From Pseudacidovorax intermedius (GTDB lineage: Bacteria > Pseudomonadota > Gammaproteobacteria > Burkholderiales > Burkholderiaceae_C), in NCBI RefSeq assembly GCF_003350475.1, contig NZ_QQAV01000004.1, forward strand, positions 1-64,000: a stretch of DNA of 64,000 nucleotides, written 5' to 3'. The notes below the pieces were generated by a model, which was not told the DNA's origin, made no database searches, and was given only the letters and a program-made list of their open reading frames with translations. A program made the translations under genes and the position numbers. This document shows positions 1-8,355 of this stretch, one piece after another. How positions within the stretch are numbered: the first letter of the stretch is position 1; each line of letters starts with the position of its first letter.

Positions 1-87
1 CCGCTTCGGAGTTGACGACGGCGGCGTCAATCTGGCACCACCCGGGTAGCAGCGCAAGTAGCGGTAGGAGGGAGGCGCCCATACCAT

Positions 88-1575
88 CTGAACAATCCGT
101 TCTCAGCCGCAGGCAGCGCGGTTGTTGAGCGAAGGAGCGATCAGCGCGGCGATGACCTTCTGCACGGCGAACCCGATGCGGGCGCAATAAAGCCGCAGCG
201 CGGCCAGGATCAGGCGCAGGTTGTGCCCGGCACCGCACATCACCGCGTGCAGCGCATCTCCCAGCGCGCCCTTGAGCGGGTTGCGAGCGAGGCGCCCGTC
301 CATCTTCATGTGCCCGATGGCCGGCTCGATGGCACTTCTTCGCTTGATCATGGCCTTGAGGGTTTTGGTCATGCCCGGCCTCTGGCCCGAGCGCAGGATG
401 CGCGCGCCCTCGATCTGCACACCCTGATGGCCCTTGTCCACGATCGCGGTCGCCGGCGGCCTGTCCGTGCCGGTGAGGATGCCCACCTGCTCCAGCGTCT
501 CGGCCAGCGTGTGACCGTCATACGGATTGCCCGGCATGGAGCGCATGCCCACCACCAAGCCTTCTTTCAATGTGGTGGCGATGCTGACCTTCACGCCAAA
601 CTCGTAAGGGGTTCGGGCTTTGCCCTTGCTGATGCATTCGACCTCGGGCGCGTGCAGGGCGTACAGCTTGTTCTTGTCCTTCGTGCGCTGGGCCAGGATG
701 CGGCTGGTGCGCTGCAGCAGGTCCTCAACCCGGGCTCTGGCCGCCTCGGGCAACTCGTGCAGTTGGCGCTGCACCTCGCGATGCACGCGGCCCACACGGG
801 TGCGCAGCGCGCGCACGGCCTTCTTCATGCGCTTGAACTGCTTGGCGTGCGCGTAGCGACCGATCTGCGCGGCCAGGCGCGGCGCCACGCGGTTGTAGTT
901 CTGGCGCAGCCGCAGCCCGTTGTCCGCGGCGGCCTTGACCAGGTGCTGGCGGCTCCTGTCGAGCAGCCGGCTGCCGGTGGGATGGGCAATGGCCTTGGGC
1001 ATCACTGTGGTGTCCACGATGACCTGCTGCACGCTGGCTTTCTGGATCACGCCACCACGTCGGGCAGCGTCGATGCTGGCGGCCAGCAGCGCTTGAACGC
1101 CTTCTTCCCCCACGCGCTGACGCCAGCGCGTGAGGCTGGACGCATCGATGGGCGCTTCGGTCTGCAGGTAGGTCTCGCCGCAGAAGAACTGCCAGTACGG
1201 GTTCTCGACCCAGGTGTTGACCACCGCCTCGTCGGAAGCATCGAAGGTGTGCTGCAGGTACAGCAGCCCGGCAATCAGGCGTGGCGACAACGCAGGGCGG
1301 CCACGCCCGGAGGTGAACGAGACCGCGAAGGTGCGCTCGATCTCGGCCCAGTCGATCAGTGCCGCCAGCTTGACCAGCGGGTGCTTCATGTTGATCTGCT
1401 CATCCAGCCTTGGACGGAACAGCTCGGCCGTTTGCGGCTGCGAAGGCTTGGGACCCATCGGAATCCTTGGAGGAATTTGCAAGAAAACAGGCTCTGCTGA
1501 GCCTATACCTTGCAAATCTTGCGCCCGCCCAGTCTAAGAACTTCGCGCAAGATCAACGGCTTACGCATTGTTCAG
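88..1575 (-). mobile_element. IS5-family insertion sequence, apparently complete
   Basis: The single transposase gene is bracketed by inverted ends. CTGAACAAT at 88-96 is matched by its reverse complement ATTGTTCAG at 1567-1575; after one mismatch the next three bases (CGT) also match, giving 12 of 13. I take these as the terminal inverted repeats, so the element is about 1.49 kb. No matching target-site duplication is visible (bases beside the ends are ccat and ggcg), so the ends could be slightly off or the flanks rearranged. The right flank carries the start of a different IS5-like transposase, which suggests a nested insertion. Confidence 0.7.
103..1458 (-). CDS. IS5-family transposase (DDE)
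   Basis: This 451-residue DDE transposase cuts and rejoins the ends of its own element. An N-terminal domain typical of IS5 transposases (RGRPALSPR, near residues 52-60) is followed by a catalytic core. Likely catalytic residues are D149 (VDTTV), D341 (VDKGH) and E378 in the segment RRSAIEPAIGHMK, which is diagnostic of IS5-type enzymes. I start at the ATG at 1458 because AAGGA lies six bases upstream; a longer reading frame extends to 1515 without a ribosome site. The frame is intact, so the element may be active. The GC-rich composition differs from the AT-rich locus next to it. Confidence 0.9.
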   Translation of the reverse strand: MGPKPSQPQTAELFRPRLDEQINMKHPLVKLAALIDWAEIERTFAVSFTSGRGRPALSPRLIAGLLYLQHTFDASDEAVVNTWVENPYWQFFCGETYLQTEAPIDASSLTRWRQRVGEEGVQALLAASIDAARRGGVIQKASVQQVIVDTTVMPKAIAHPTGSRLLDRSRQHLVKAAADNGLRLRQNYNRVAPRLAAQIGRYAHAKQFKRMKKAVRALRTRVGRVHREVQRQLHELPEAARARVEDLLQRTSRILAQRTKDKNKLYALHAPEVECISKGKARTPYEFGVKVSIATTLKEGLVVGMRSMPGNPYDGHTLAETLEQVGILTGTDRPPATAIVDKGHQGVQIEGARILRSGQRPGMTKTLKAMIKRRSAIEPAIGHMKMDGRLARNPLKGALGDALHAVMCGAGHNLRLILAALRLYCARIGFAVQKVIAALIAPSLNNRAACG

Positions 1576-1700
1576 GGCGGACTAAAGAGCTCGATCAGTG
1601 ACACCAGATCGCGCCAGGACACCACCCGGTCCATCGAATCGAGAAACTCTCGCTTGCGCGTCGCTTGGCCGACAACGGCAGGCGAGTTCGTTTGCTTCAT
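1572..1700 (-). pseudogene. N-terminal fragment of a second IS5-like transposase
   Basis: An ATG at 1700 opens a 42-codon frame beginning MKQTNSPAVVGQ and continuing RKREFLDSMDRVVSWRDLV. The pattern R..FL..MD.VV.W..L is typical of the first 40 residues of IS5-type transposases. The frame then meets the right end of the neighbouring IS element, and its stop codon lies inside that element's terminal repeat. The rest of this transposase is not recognisable in the 87 bases left of the IS, so the other half was probably lost by deletion or rearrangement. It is non-functional. The 114 bases between 1701 and 1814 hold no gene I can identify. Confidence 0.6.
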
Positions 1701-1814
1701 TGCCCTCATACTCGACCTTCAGCTCGCCGCAGGCAAGCACATGAGTGAGCATTTGTGAATAGCATCCCTACCGCGCGTCACATTTCATATGACGCACACT
1801 TTTATCATCTCAGT

Positions 1815-2891
1815 TTAGTCAACCCGACCATTGCGGAAGGACCCAAAAGGTTTAAACGTAGACAGACGCATCCTGACGCTAGGCTCCAAATAGCTTGCGA
1901 TAATATAAGCCACAATCGTCACAATAAGCATACCCGGAACAGGTGTAAGCATATCTGGCAGCCACTTAGCCCATAAGCGACTCTTAACGGTCATAGCAAT
2001 GATCAAGTTTTCGTGTATTAAATACAACGGATAACTCAAAAATCCGAAAAAAACAAAGGGAAAACGACTAAGAAGTTTGGCAAGCGCTTTACTCGAATTT
2101 GCTCCCACGAAAATCAAAAAAACACCCATACCGAATATCAAAGCCCCTGGGTCTCGTCCAGTATTAAGCTCCAACGCTAAGGGTAAAAGAACACATGCGC
2201 CGATTAAATACTTAGCCGCACCATTTTTTTTAAATAGATATATCAAGGCACCGATACAGAACCAACCAAAATAATTAAGAGAAAGTAAATTAAATAATAT
2301 CTTAATCAAGAAATTAGAATCGGTAAGAAATCCTAAATATTTCCCCAGATAGAAAATGCAAACCACAAGAAAAATCAAAATCAGAACATGTAGAGACTTT
2401 TTCTTGTTTATAAAATATATTGTTCCAAATATTAGGTAAAATTTCACTTCAACATACAGCGACCAAAAAGCCCCTTCCAAACTAGAAAAATCTACTCCAA
2501 AAATTTTACTTAAAATTCCGGGCTCCAAAAACAATAGCCCAGGGATAGCATCATACCATTGCGGCGTCCCTGCTGGCCTCTCACGAAACAAATCCGACGA
2601 AAAGAAGACTAAAACGGTAGCTATCAACATCGCGGGGAATAATCTAAGCCATCGTTTATATAAAAACTCCCAAAGGCCATTGCAGCGCTCAAGCGTCATA
2701 TAAATGACAAAACCAGATATCATGAAAAAAAGCTCTACACCCATCCATCCGTACTTAAACAACGGAAACTCACTGTGTGCCGTCGCCCAAGGTACATGCT
2801 GTGGCCAGCGTGCATAGGCATGAAAAAAAATAACAAGCAATATCGCTAGCCCTCTTAAGCCGTCTAGCTGAGTAATTCTCTCTTTGTTCAC
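1815..2891 (-). CDS. Acyltransferase 3 family (OafA-like) membrane protein
   Basis: This integral membrane O-acyltransferase of the OafA/NodX type would transfer an acetyl or similar group to a sugar of an envelope glycan. It begins ITQLDGLRGLAILLV, continues with the conserved histidine segment FFHAY, has the basic motif YKRWLRLFP after the second helix, and shows about ten hydrophobic segments. I choose GTG at 2891 because GGGGAGA sits nine bases upstream; an in-frame TTG at 2909 has no such site. About 358 residues is normal for the family. It is AT-rich like the glycan locus, but an IS remnant and gmd separate it from the main operon. The substrate is unknown. Confidence 0.85.
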   Translation of the reverse strand: MNKERITQLDGLRGLAILLVIFFHAYARWPQHVPWATAHSEFPLFKYGWMGVELFFMISGFVIYMTLERCNGLWEFLYKRWLRLFPAMLIATVLVFFSSDLFRERPAGTPQWYDAIPGLLFLEPGILSKIFGVDFSSLEGAFWSLYVEVKFYLIFGTIYFINKKKSLHVLILIFLVVCIFYLGKYLGFLTDSNFLIKILFNLLSLNYFGWFCIGALIYLFKKNGAAKYLIGACVLLPLALELNTGRDPGALIFGMGVFLIFVGANSSKALAKLLSRFPFVFFGFLSYPLYLIHENLIIAMTVKSRLWAKWLPDMLTPVPGMLIVTIVAYIIASYLEPSVRMRLSTFKPFGSFRNGRVD

Positions 2892-3138
2892 TGCTGTAAA
2901 TCTCCCCAATTATCTGAACGACTTCTCTGTCGGCATTCTACGGTTATAGGTGCAATCGGATTTCTGCTCATATGATTGGCCAACCAAGGTCGGCATTCAT
3001 TGCCGCCCACTGCTTCCGAAATAGTCGCTTCAGCGAGCGTCCCACATCTAAACTGCTGACGACCCCAGCACAGATGACCGGACCGGCATGCACTATTCGG
3101 TGATGCCCGACTGCCCGTTCAGCGCCTATCCCCGATCC

Positions 3139-3660
3139 ATGTTCAAGCTGGATCTGGGTCCCATTTAAACGCTTCATCAAACGATCACCTCCATAGAAAA
3201 GAAAGGGACCGCGGAACCGAGCGGTTTGGTGATGCCGCAAAACTGCTGAGCACCGTGCCGGGATTCATCGAAAGGCGCGCCAGCGTTGTGGTCGCGGAGA
3301 TTGGCATCGATATGCGCATTTTTTTTCGCCCCTGTACTGAGCACGCCTGCGCCCTTTCTATAACGCGACGGCCCAAGCCGCCCTGCACGCGTCTGCACCG
3401 TGGCGGAGCGGGGCTGAGGGCCACGCTGGTACAAGCCGCTGTGCAGCATCACGGTCAAAGACTGCTATATGGGGGCCCAGTTCAAACGGTTGCGTGCGCC
3501 GCGCGGCACCAAAAAGGCGCTTGTCGTCGCTGCTGACCCCGTACTTACCGCCGGCTAGTACGTGCGGCGACTCGGCACCGCATGGCAAGAACTCAGCGCG
3601 GCTATCTTCGACCGCCCCCGCGTTAGAAATATAGCCAAGCGACCCATTAGCACACTTCAG
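3139..3660 (+). pseudogene. Decayed IS110-family transposase remnant
   Basis: Pieces of an IS110/IS116-type transposase C-terminal half are readable in different frames. One frame gives LLSTVPGFIERR then VVVAEIGIDM and GLRATLVQAAV (about 3228-3440). After a shift near 3440 the next frame reads AQFKRLRAPRGTKKALVVA and then WQELSAAIFDR. A TAG at 3556-3558 interrupts that second frame. The order of the segments (tip-PG-hG, the LRA.LVQAA segment, then the RRGTKKA segment) matches the family. A weaker match in a third frame (MFKLDLGPI, 3139-3165) may be the coiled segment upstream. It is clearly inactive. Bases 2892-3138 show nothing I recognise. Confidence 0.65.
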
Positions 3661-4001
3661 CAGATCCGGCAGAGGGTCGGCGCTGTCCCGCCTTGTCGTT
3701 GAAAGCCAAGCCTGGCCTTTCCCGCGGCTACGGTCGCACGCTGCCCACAAGCAAAGTCCGCGGGACGTCCCCTGGGGGTACTTCTCGGTCCTCACTTCAG
3801 AGCGCCGGGAACTGCGCCTCAAAATTACACAATCAATGCCGACGGCTACGCCCGCAGTCGTAGCCGTCGGCAAAGGTCCATGCCCCCAGATCGCAGGGAC
3901 ACCAGCAAATTTTGATACTTTACGTAGCTCCGAAACTACGGTTGGACGACGTGGGCATTGCAGCATGTGGATAGCGGCTGCATAGGCTCGCAAGATTGAA
4001 T
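3661..4001. other. Intergenic stretch with no recognisable gene
   Basis: About 340 bases between the IS110 remnant and the 3' end of gmd. Composition is more GC-rich than the glycan operon to the right, and no frame on either strand gives a family I recognise. Position suggests it is debris left when an IS element replaced whatever followed gmd, possibly the partner gene that would finish a GDP-deoxyhexose pathway. That is inference from context only. Confidence 0.5.
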
Positions 4002-5120
4002 TTAGTTTTCGAAAGAAGTCGAAATCTTGTAGCCCTCGCGCTTGAGCATGGCGTCGCGCTTGGCGCTGGCCAGATCGGAGGCGACCATCTCGGCACACAT
4101 CTCCTGGACGGTGATCTCTGGCGTCCAGCCGAGCTTGGTCTTGGCCTTGGCCGGATCGCCCAGCAGCGTCTCGACCTCCGCAGGGCGGAAATAGCGTGGG
4201 TCGACTGCCACGATGGACTGACCCACCTTGAGCGCCGGAGCGTGGTCGCCTTCGATCTTGTCGACGATGCCCTTTTCTTCCACGCCGGTGCCTTCGAAGC
4301 GCAGCGTGATGCCCAGTTCGGCCGCCGACCACTGGATGAACTGGCGCACCGAAAACTGGACGCCAGTGGCGATGACGAAGTCTTCCGGCTGCTCCTGCTG
4401 CAGCATCATCCACTGCATACGGACGTAGTCTTTGGCATGGCCCCAGTCGCGCAGCGCGTCCATGTTGCCCATATATAAGCACTGCTCCAGCCCCTGCGCG
4501 ATGTTGGCGAGGCCCCGCGTGATCTTGCGGGTGACGAACGTCTCGCCCCGGCGCGGCGACTCGTGATTGAACAGGACGCCGTTGCACGCGTACATGCCGT
4601 AGGCCTCACGGTAGTTCACCGTGATCCAGTAGGCGTAGAGCTTGGCGACGGCATAGGGGCTGCGCGGATAGAAAGGCGTCGTTTCCTTCTGCGGGATCTC
4701 TTGCACCAGCCCATACAGCTCCGAGGTGCTCGCTTGGTAGAAGCGCGTCTTCTTCTCCAGCCCCAGGAAACGGATCGCCTCCAGCAAGCGCAGCGTGCCC
4801 ATCGCGTCGACGTCGGCGGTGTATTCCGGCGACTCAAAGCTCACAGCCACGTGCGACTGAGCGCCGAGGTTGTAGACCTCGTCGGGCTGAATCTGCTGAA
4901 TGATGCGCGTGAGGTTGGAGCTGTCGCTTAAATCGCCGTAATGAAGAACCAATCTCTGGCGTTCAACATGAGGATCTTCATAAATGTGATCAATACGCTG
5001 AGTATTAAATTGAGAAGCCCTGCGTTTTACGCCGTGGACTTCATATCCCCTGGCCAATAAAAATTCTGCCAAATAAGAACCATCTTGCCCGGTAATTCCG
5101 GTTATTAAGGCTTTTTTCAT
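4002..5120 (-). CDS. gmd: GDP-mannose 4,6-dehydratase
   Basis: Gmd converts GDP-D-mannose to GDP-4-dehydro-6-deoxy-D-mannose in the cytoplasm, the first step towards GDP-L-fucose, GDP-D-rhamnose or GDP-perosamine. It is an extended short-chain dehydrogenase of 372 residues, the usual length. The NADP-binding loop TGITGQDG is at residues 7-14, STSELYG near 131-137, and the catalytic pair Y156/K160 in [11 protein letters not shown] start at 5120 (MKKALITG), preceded by GGAAAG; a longer frame begins at 5132. No GDP-fucose synthase, Rmd or Per gene follows; IS debris does. The first 67 codons are about 43% GC and the next 40 codons about 61%, so the gene looks mosaic. Confidence 0.95.
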   Translation of the reverse strand: MKKALITGITGQDGSYLAEFLLARGYEVHGVKRRASQFNTQRIDHIYEDPHVERQRLVLHYGDLSDSSNLTRIIQQIQPDEVYNLGAQSHVAVSFESPEYTADVDAMGTLRLLEAIRFLGLEKKTRFYQASTSELYGLVQEIPQKETTPFYPRSPYAVAKLYAYWITVNYREAYGMYACNGVLFNHESPRRGETFVTRKITRGLANIAQGLEQCLYMGNMDALRDWGHAKDYVRMQWMMLQQEQPEDFVIATGVQFSVRQFIQWSAAELGITLRFEGTGVEEKGIVDKIEGDHAPALKVGQSIVAVDPRYFRPAEVETLLGDPAKAKTKLGWTPEITVQEMCAEMVASDLASAKRDAMLKREGYKISTSFEN

Positions 5121-5260
5121 AGTGCTTTCCATATCAAAAATTATTAACGATAGAACAATACTAACAGAATTTTAAATCCGATAAACTACAACAAAAAGAC
5201 TGTCTTAATTATGAAACAAAAAGCAGGATAATATCTGAGTGAACATTCATAGAGGATTTT

Positions 5261-5371
5261 ATGAACTCCATTCTTGCCTACATGATGCTTATCTCACTCG
5301 GAGCGTGTATCGGTGCCCTGACGATAGCCATTCTTAAGCAAGGAAGTTCATGCACCAGTGACGAGAACTAA
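5261..5371 (+). CDS. Small single-helix membrane protein (36 aa), hypothetical
   Basis: A short reading frame encodes 36 residues starting MNSILAYMMLISLGACIGAL. Residues about 3-24 form one hydrophobic helix, followed by a polar tail ending SCTSDEN. AGAGGA lies five bases before the ATG, a good ribosome site. It reads opposite to the surrounding operon and its stop overlaps the end of the convergent acyltransferase gene by four bases. Its upstream region (5121-5260) is AT-rich and shared with the divergent gmd gene. I do not recognise a family; it might be a small membrane peptide or a chance frame, though start, ribosome site and hydropathy fit a real gene. Confidence 0.45.
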   Translation: MNSILAYMMLISLGACIGALTIAILKQGSSCTSDEN

Positions 5372-6435
5372 TTGATGACAGTAGTGCGGCGAAACCTCCA
5401 ACACGTTTTTCCAGTCTTAATTTTATCCCTAATGGGCTCAAACCAATGATCCTCAATGTAGCTCAGCGCGATACTAGCGACCAGACAAGATACAAACTGA
5501 AGCGCTATTTCCCCACCCTTTCCGGCAACGCTGAAAGCAATAATAATTGGAGAATGAATCATATAGAACGGATAAGAGAGCCGCCCAATCCAATTATCAA
5601 CTTTGCTCTTTCTTGTTAAGATATGCAAAAACGGCAAGATTATCGCAACAAGCACTGGAGCTAAGAAGCTATCAACTGAATTATGAGTGTGTGGATTCTC
5701 TTGGCCCATAAATTGGCGAGGATATGGAAACAGCACAACCATTAAAACTGCAAGGGAAACGAACGACCATGACGTAAGCGGACCGAAGCGGATCTCTCGC
5801 CCAAACTTACGATATCCCAAATAGGCTAAATGCCCCAAAAAGAATAGGTGAAAGCCGAAAAACAAAGGCGAGTGCTGACCATAAGGGACAAACATCAAAG
5901 CAATGCCCAAAGTAAAGGCAAAGACTATCCAAATAGGCCTCCATCTGAGCGCAAAGGGAGCAAGACAATAGTAAGAAATTTCGATGCCGATAGACCAAGC
6001 CGGGCCGACGATAAGCTGTTTAGTCACCGACGGAACATTAACAAAAATCATGCTCAAATTAGAAAACCAAATACCCACTAACTTAGCGAGACTAAAGAAA
6101 ACATCGAACAAACTACGCTCACTACCGGTCCATAAAAACTGCTCGGAAATAGGTATAAGCCCCCAGAACGCCAGGGAAAGTGCAAAAATAATACATAAGA
6201 TATATATTGGATATAGCCGAAAAAATCGCGCACTCCAAAATGTTTTTAAATATGATTTGCCATAGCGCTCAACTGTATATCTCTCTGTCAGTATCATGGA
6301 CATGTAAAATCCAGAGATTACAAAAAAACAGAAAACGGCCTGCCTCCCACCAATTAAACTTATGCCAGCAATATCTGTTATTTGAAGGTGAAACAGAAGC
6401 ACTGCGACTGCCAGCCCAATTCTTAAAATTCCCAT
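5368..6435 (-). CDS. Acyltransferase 3 family (OafA-like) membrane protein
   Basis: A second membrane O-acyltransferase, unlike the one at 1815 in sequence. It begins MGILRIGLAVAVLLFHLQ, which holds the conserved histidine, followed by FFVISGFYMSMIL and the arginine motif ARFFRLYPIY, with about ten membrane segments over 355 residues. I start at the ATG at 6435, one base after the stop of the upstream transferase gene, with GGGGGTG as ribosome site; a longer frame to 6612 overlaps that gene and lacks family similarity. It is the last gene of the glycan operon and probably acetylates a sugar of the finished repeat unit. Confidence 0.87.
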   Translation of the reverse strand: MGILRIGLAVAVLLFHLQITDIAGISLIGGRQAVFCFFVISGFYMSMILTERYTVERYGKSYLKTFWSARFFRLYPIYILCIIFALSLAFWGLIPISEQFLWTGSERSLFDVFFSLAKLVGIWFSNLSMIFVNVPSVTKQLIVGPAWSIGIEISYYCLAPFALRWRPIWIVFAFTLGIALMFVPYGQHSPLFFGFHLFFLGHLAYLGYRKFGREIRFGPLTSWSFVSLAVLMVVLFPYPRQFMGQENPHTHNSVDSFLAPVLVAIILPFLHILTRKSKVDNWIGRLSYPFYMIHSPIIIAFSVAGKGGEIALQFVSCLVASIALSYIEDHWFEPIRDKIKTGKTCWRFRRTTVIN

Positions 6436-6436
6436 A

Positions 6437-7204
6437 TCACCCCCGAAGCTTATTAATAAAAAGCCACAGCAAATAGCGCGAGTTGGTGTACAAATATCGG
6501 CGCCATAACCGCCTTGGTTCTGACCAGAGTCTGTGTAACCATTCCAAGTTATTGCGCTGCATCCATTCCGGCGCCCTGTGGATAAGCCCTGCGTGATAAT
6601 CAAATGCAGCACCTACCCCAATAAGTACCGCATTTATCGAAGCGGAGTTTTCATGCATCCAGATTTCCTGCTTTGGGCAGCCGAGACCGACCCAGACGAT
6701 TTCTGGTTCTGTGGAATTAATGCGATCTATAATTTCCTTCTTCTCAGACTCACTTAGCACTCGATATGGCGGGGAATAAGACCCGACTATATCAAGCAAT
6801 GAATTTTCGGCCCTGAGCCTCGCCGAAAGAAGTTCTAAGCACTTTTCAGTTGCACCATAGAGATAAACACGGCGAGCGGGGTTAGAACTCTGTCGAGTGT
6901 ATCTAAGCATCAAATCCGGGCCATTCAATCTCTCTTGCTTGATGTCCATCACCTTGGAAATATAGGACGCGAGAGGCCCTCCATCAGGCGTATTCAAATC
7001 TGAATTGACTAAGGCGGCCTTCAAGGCTGCATGATCTGAAGCAGTAACAACGGAATGAACATTGCAAATACAAATATATCGCGGCGCTTTATCTTCAACC
7101 CAATCGTCAATTTTTCTTATTAGTTCTTCCCAAGTAGAATAATTTATAGGAATTCCCATAATGGAAACGCTCGGACTACCGGGGAACGTGCGCGGCTTAT
7201 TCAC
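6437..7204 (-). CDS. WecG/TagA/CpsF family glycosyltransferase
   Basis: A GT26-type transferase of 255 residues, probably adding a sugar (in known members a ManNAc-type residue) to a polyprenyl-linked acceptor at the inner face of the cytoplasmic membrane. Family signatures in order are the acceptor motif NTPDGGPLASY, then WVGLGCPKQEIWMHE, VGVGAAFDYHAG, and RAPEWMQRNNLEWLHRL near the C-terminus. The start codon is GTG at 7204, overlapping the stop of the upstream glycosyltransferase by four bases (GTGA), so translation is likely coupled. Its usual substrate is inferred from relatives, not visible here. Confidence 0.9.
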   Translation of the reverse strand: MNKPRTFPGSPSVSIMGIPINYSTWEELIRKIDDWVEDKAPRYICICNVHSVVTASDHAALKAALVNSDLNTPDGGPLASYISKVMDIKQERLNGPDLMLRYTRQSSNPARRVYLYGATEKCLELLSARLRAENSLLDIVGSYSPPYRVLSESEKKEIIDRINSTEPEIVWVGLGCPKQEIWMHENSASINAVLIGVGAAFDYHAGLIHRAPEWMQRNNLEWLHRLWSEPRRLWRRYLYTNSRYLLWLFINKLRG

Positions 7205-8355
7205 TTATAGGCTTCCATCAAATAACGAATATTACTTTCAGCCGAATATCTCTCGGCGTACTTTCCATATGCATTTGCGCGCATCCGGCTCAGTTTTGTA
7301 CTGTCCGTCAACGCCACCTCCATACACTGTTCAAGCTGTGTTTGATTACCCGGTTCGAAAAGCAGCCCGGTCTCCCCATGGTCTACGAGCTCCGCTAACG
7401 CGCCAAGATTGCTCGCAATTACTGGCGTGCCAACACTAAAAGATTCGATTAAAACCATAGGCATCCCCTCAAACCACAAACTCGGCATGACTACAGCTAG
7501 GGCACTTCTCATGAGACTAACTACCTCATCCGAAGATTTTTTCCCGAGATATTTTAACGTCTCACCCTCGCTCTGGACTGAATCTTTTAGAGGCCCATCG
7601 CCAACAACAACTAGCTCGAATTTCATTCCCCGGTCTTTCAAGGCACGAGTGGCCCTAAGCAGTACGTCAAGACCTTTTTCTTCCGAAAGCCGGCCGACGT
7701 ATAGCAAATACGCCACCCCTGCCGTCGAGGCTAGTGGCCTGGCAGTTTCGAACACGAAATTTGGCTTGATGAAGAGCTTATCCTTAGGGAACCCTGCCTG
7801 AACAAATAACGTCTTTGAAAACTCGGTGAAAACAATGAATCGATCAACAGAACTTCTCCAAGTCCCAATTCTACGGTGAAAATCAATCATCGCAGCCAAA
7901 AAGAAGGTCCCAAAGTATGAATTCCGATAAACTCGCTTTTTTACTGCCCACCAAGGCCCTTTATTTATACTACGGGTCTCTATTTTTCCGTTATACATTA
8001 GGAATGCCGTGGGACAAATGGTCCTATAATTATGCAGCGTGAGAACGCTCCTAACACCCATAAGACGACACGCAAAAAATATCGACGGAGATATTTGGGG
8101 AAAAAAATTATGAACATGGACCACGTTGGGCCTTGTCCGCATGATTAGAAATACAAGTTGAAAAAAAGAAATTGGTGAGAATATTGAGAAAGCCGCCGCA
8201 ACCACCTTACTAAAGAAGCTGTTAACGACATCGTTGCTCTTTTCGAAATAAATGACTTCGTTACCCGCTTCCGCAAGCAGTCTACGCTCGTTCTCCACGA
8301 CCGCATCTTCGCCGCCCCGAGTTCTATAGGTATTATGTGCAATAAGAACTTTCAT
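7201..8355 (-). CDS. Glycosyltransferase, GT4 (family 1 fold)
   Basis: A GT-B fold retaining glycosyltransferase that would extend the lipid-linked repeat unit in the cytoplasm. The N-terminus MKVLIAHNTYRTRGGED carries the glycine-rich acceptor-side loop. The C-terminal domain has LLYVGRLSEEKGLDVLL, ELVVVGDGPL and the E-x7-E motif EGMPMVLIE, where the donor nucleotide-sugar binds. I start at the ATG at 8355, which overlaps the stop of the upstream gene as ATGA and has GGAG seven bases before it; an in-frame extension to 8379 lies within the neighbour. The donor sugar cannot be told from sequence. Confidence 0.9.
   Translation of the reverse strand: MKVLIAHNTYRTRGGEDAVVENERRLLAEAGNEVIYFEKSNDVVNSFFSKVVAAAFSIFSPISFFQLVFLIMRTRPNVVHVHNFFPQISPSIFFACRLMGVRSVLTLHNYRTICPTAFLMYNGKIETRSINKGPWWAVKKRVYRNSYFGTFFLAAMIDFHRRIGTWRSSVDRFIVFTEFSKTLFVQAGFPKDKLFIKPNFVFETARPLASTAGVAYLLYVGRLSEEKGLDVLLRATRALKDRGMKFELVVVGDGPLKDSVQSEGETLKYLGKKSSDEVVSLMRSALAVVMPSLWFEGMPMVLIESFSVGTPVIASNLGALAELVDHGETGLLFEPGNQTQLEQCMEVALTDSTKLSRMRANAYGKYAERYSAESNIRYLMEAYK

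Noticed and set aside
1-87. Short frames that might be the other half of the disrupted IS5-like transposase, or a lipoprotein start
   Set aside because: None of the six frames resembles the region expected after the N-terminal fragment at 1572-1700, and the window edge cuts the stretch.
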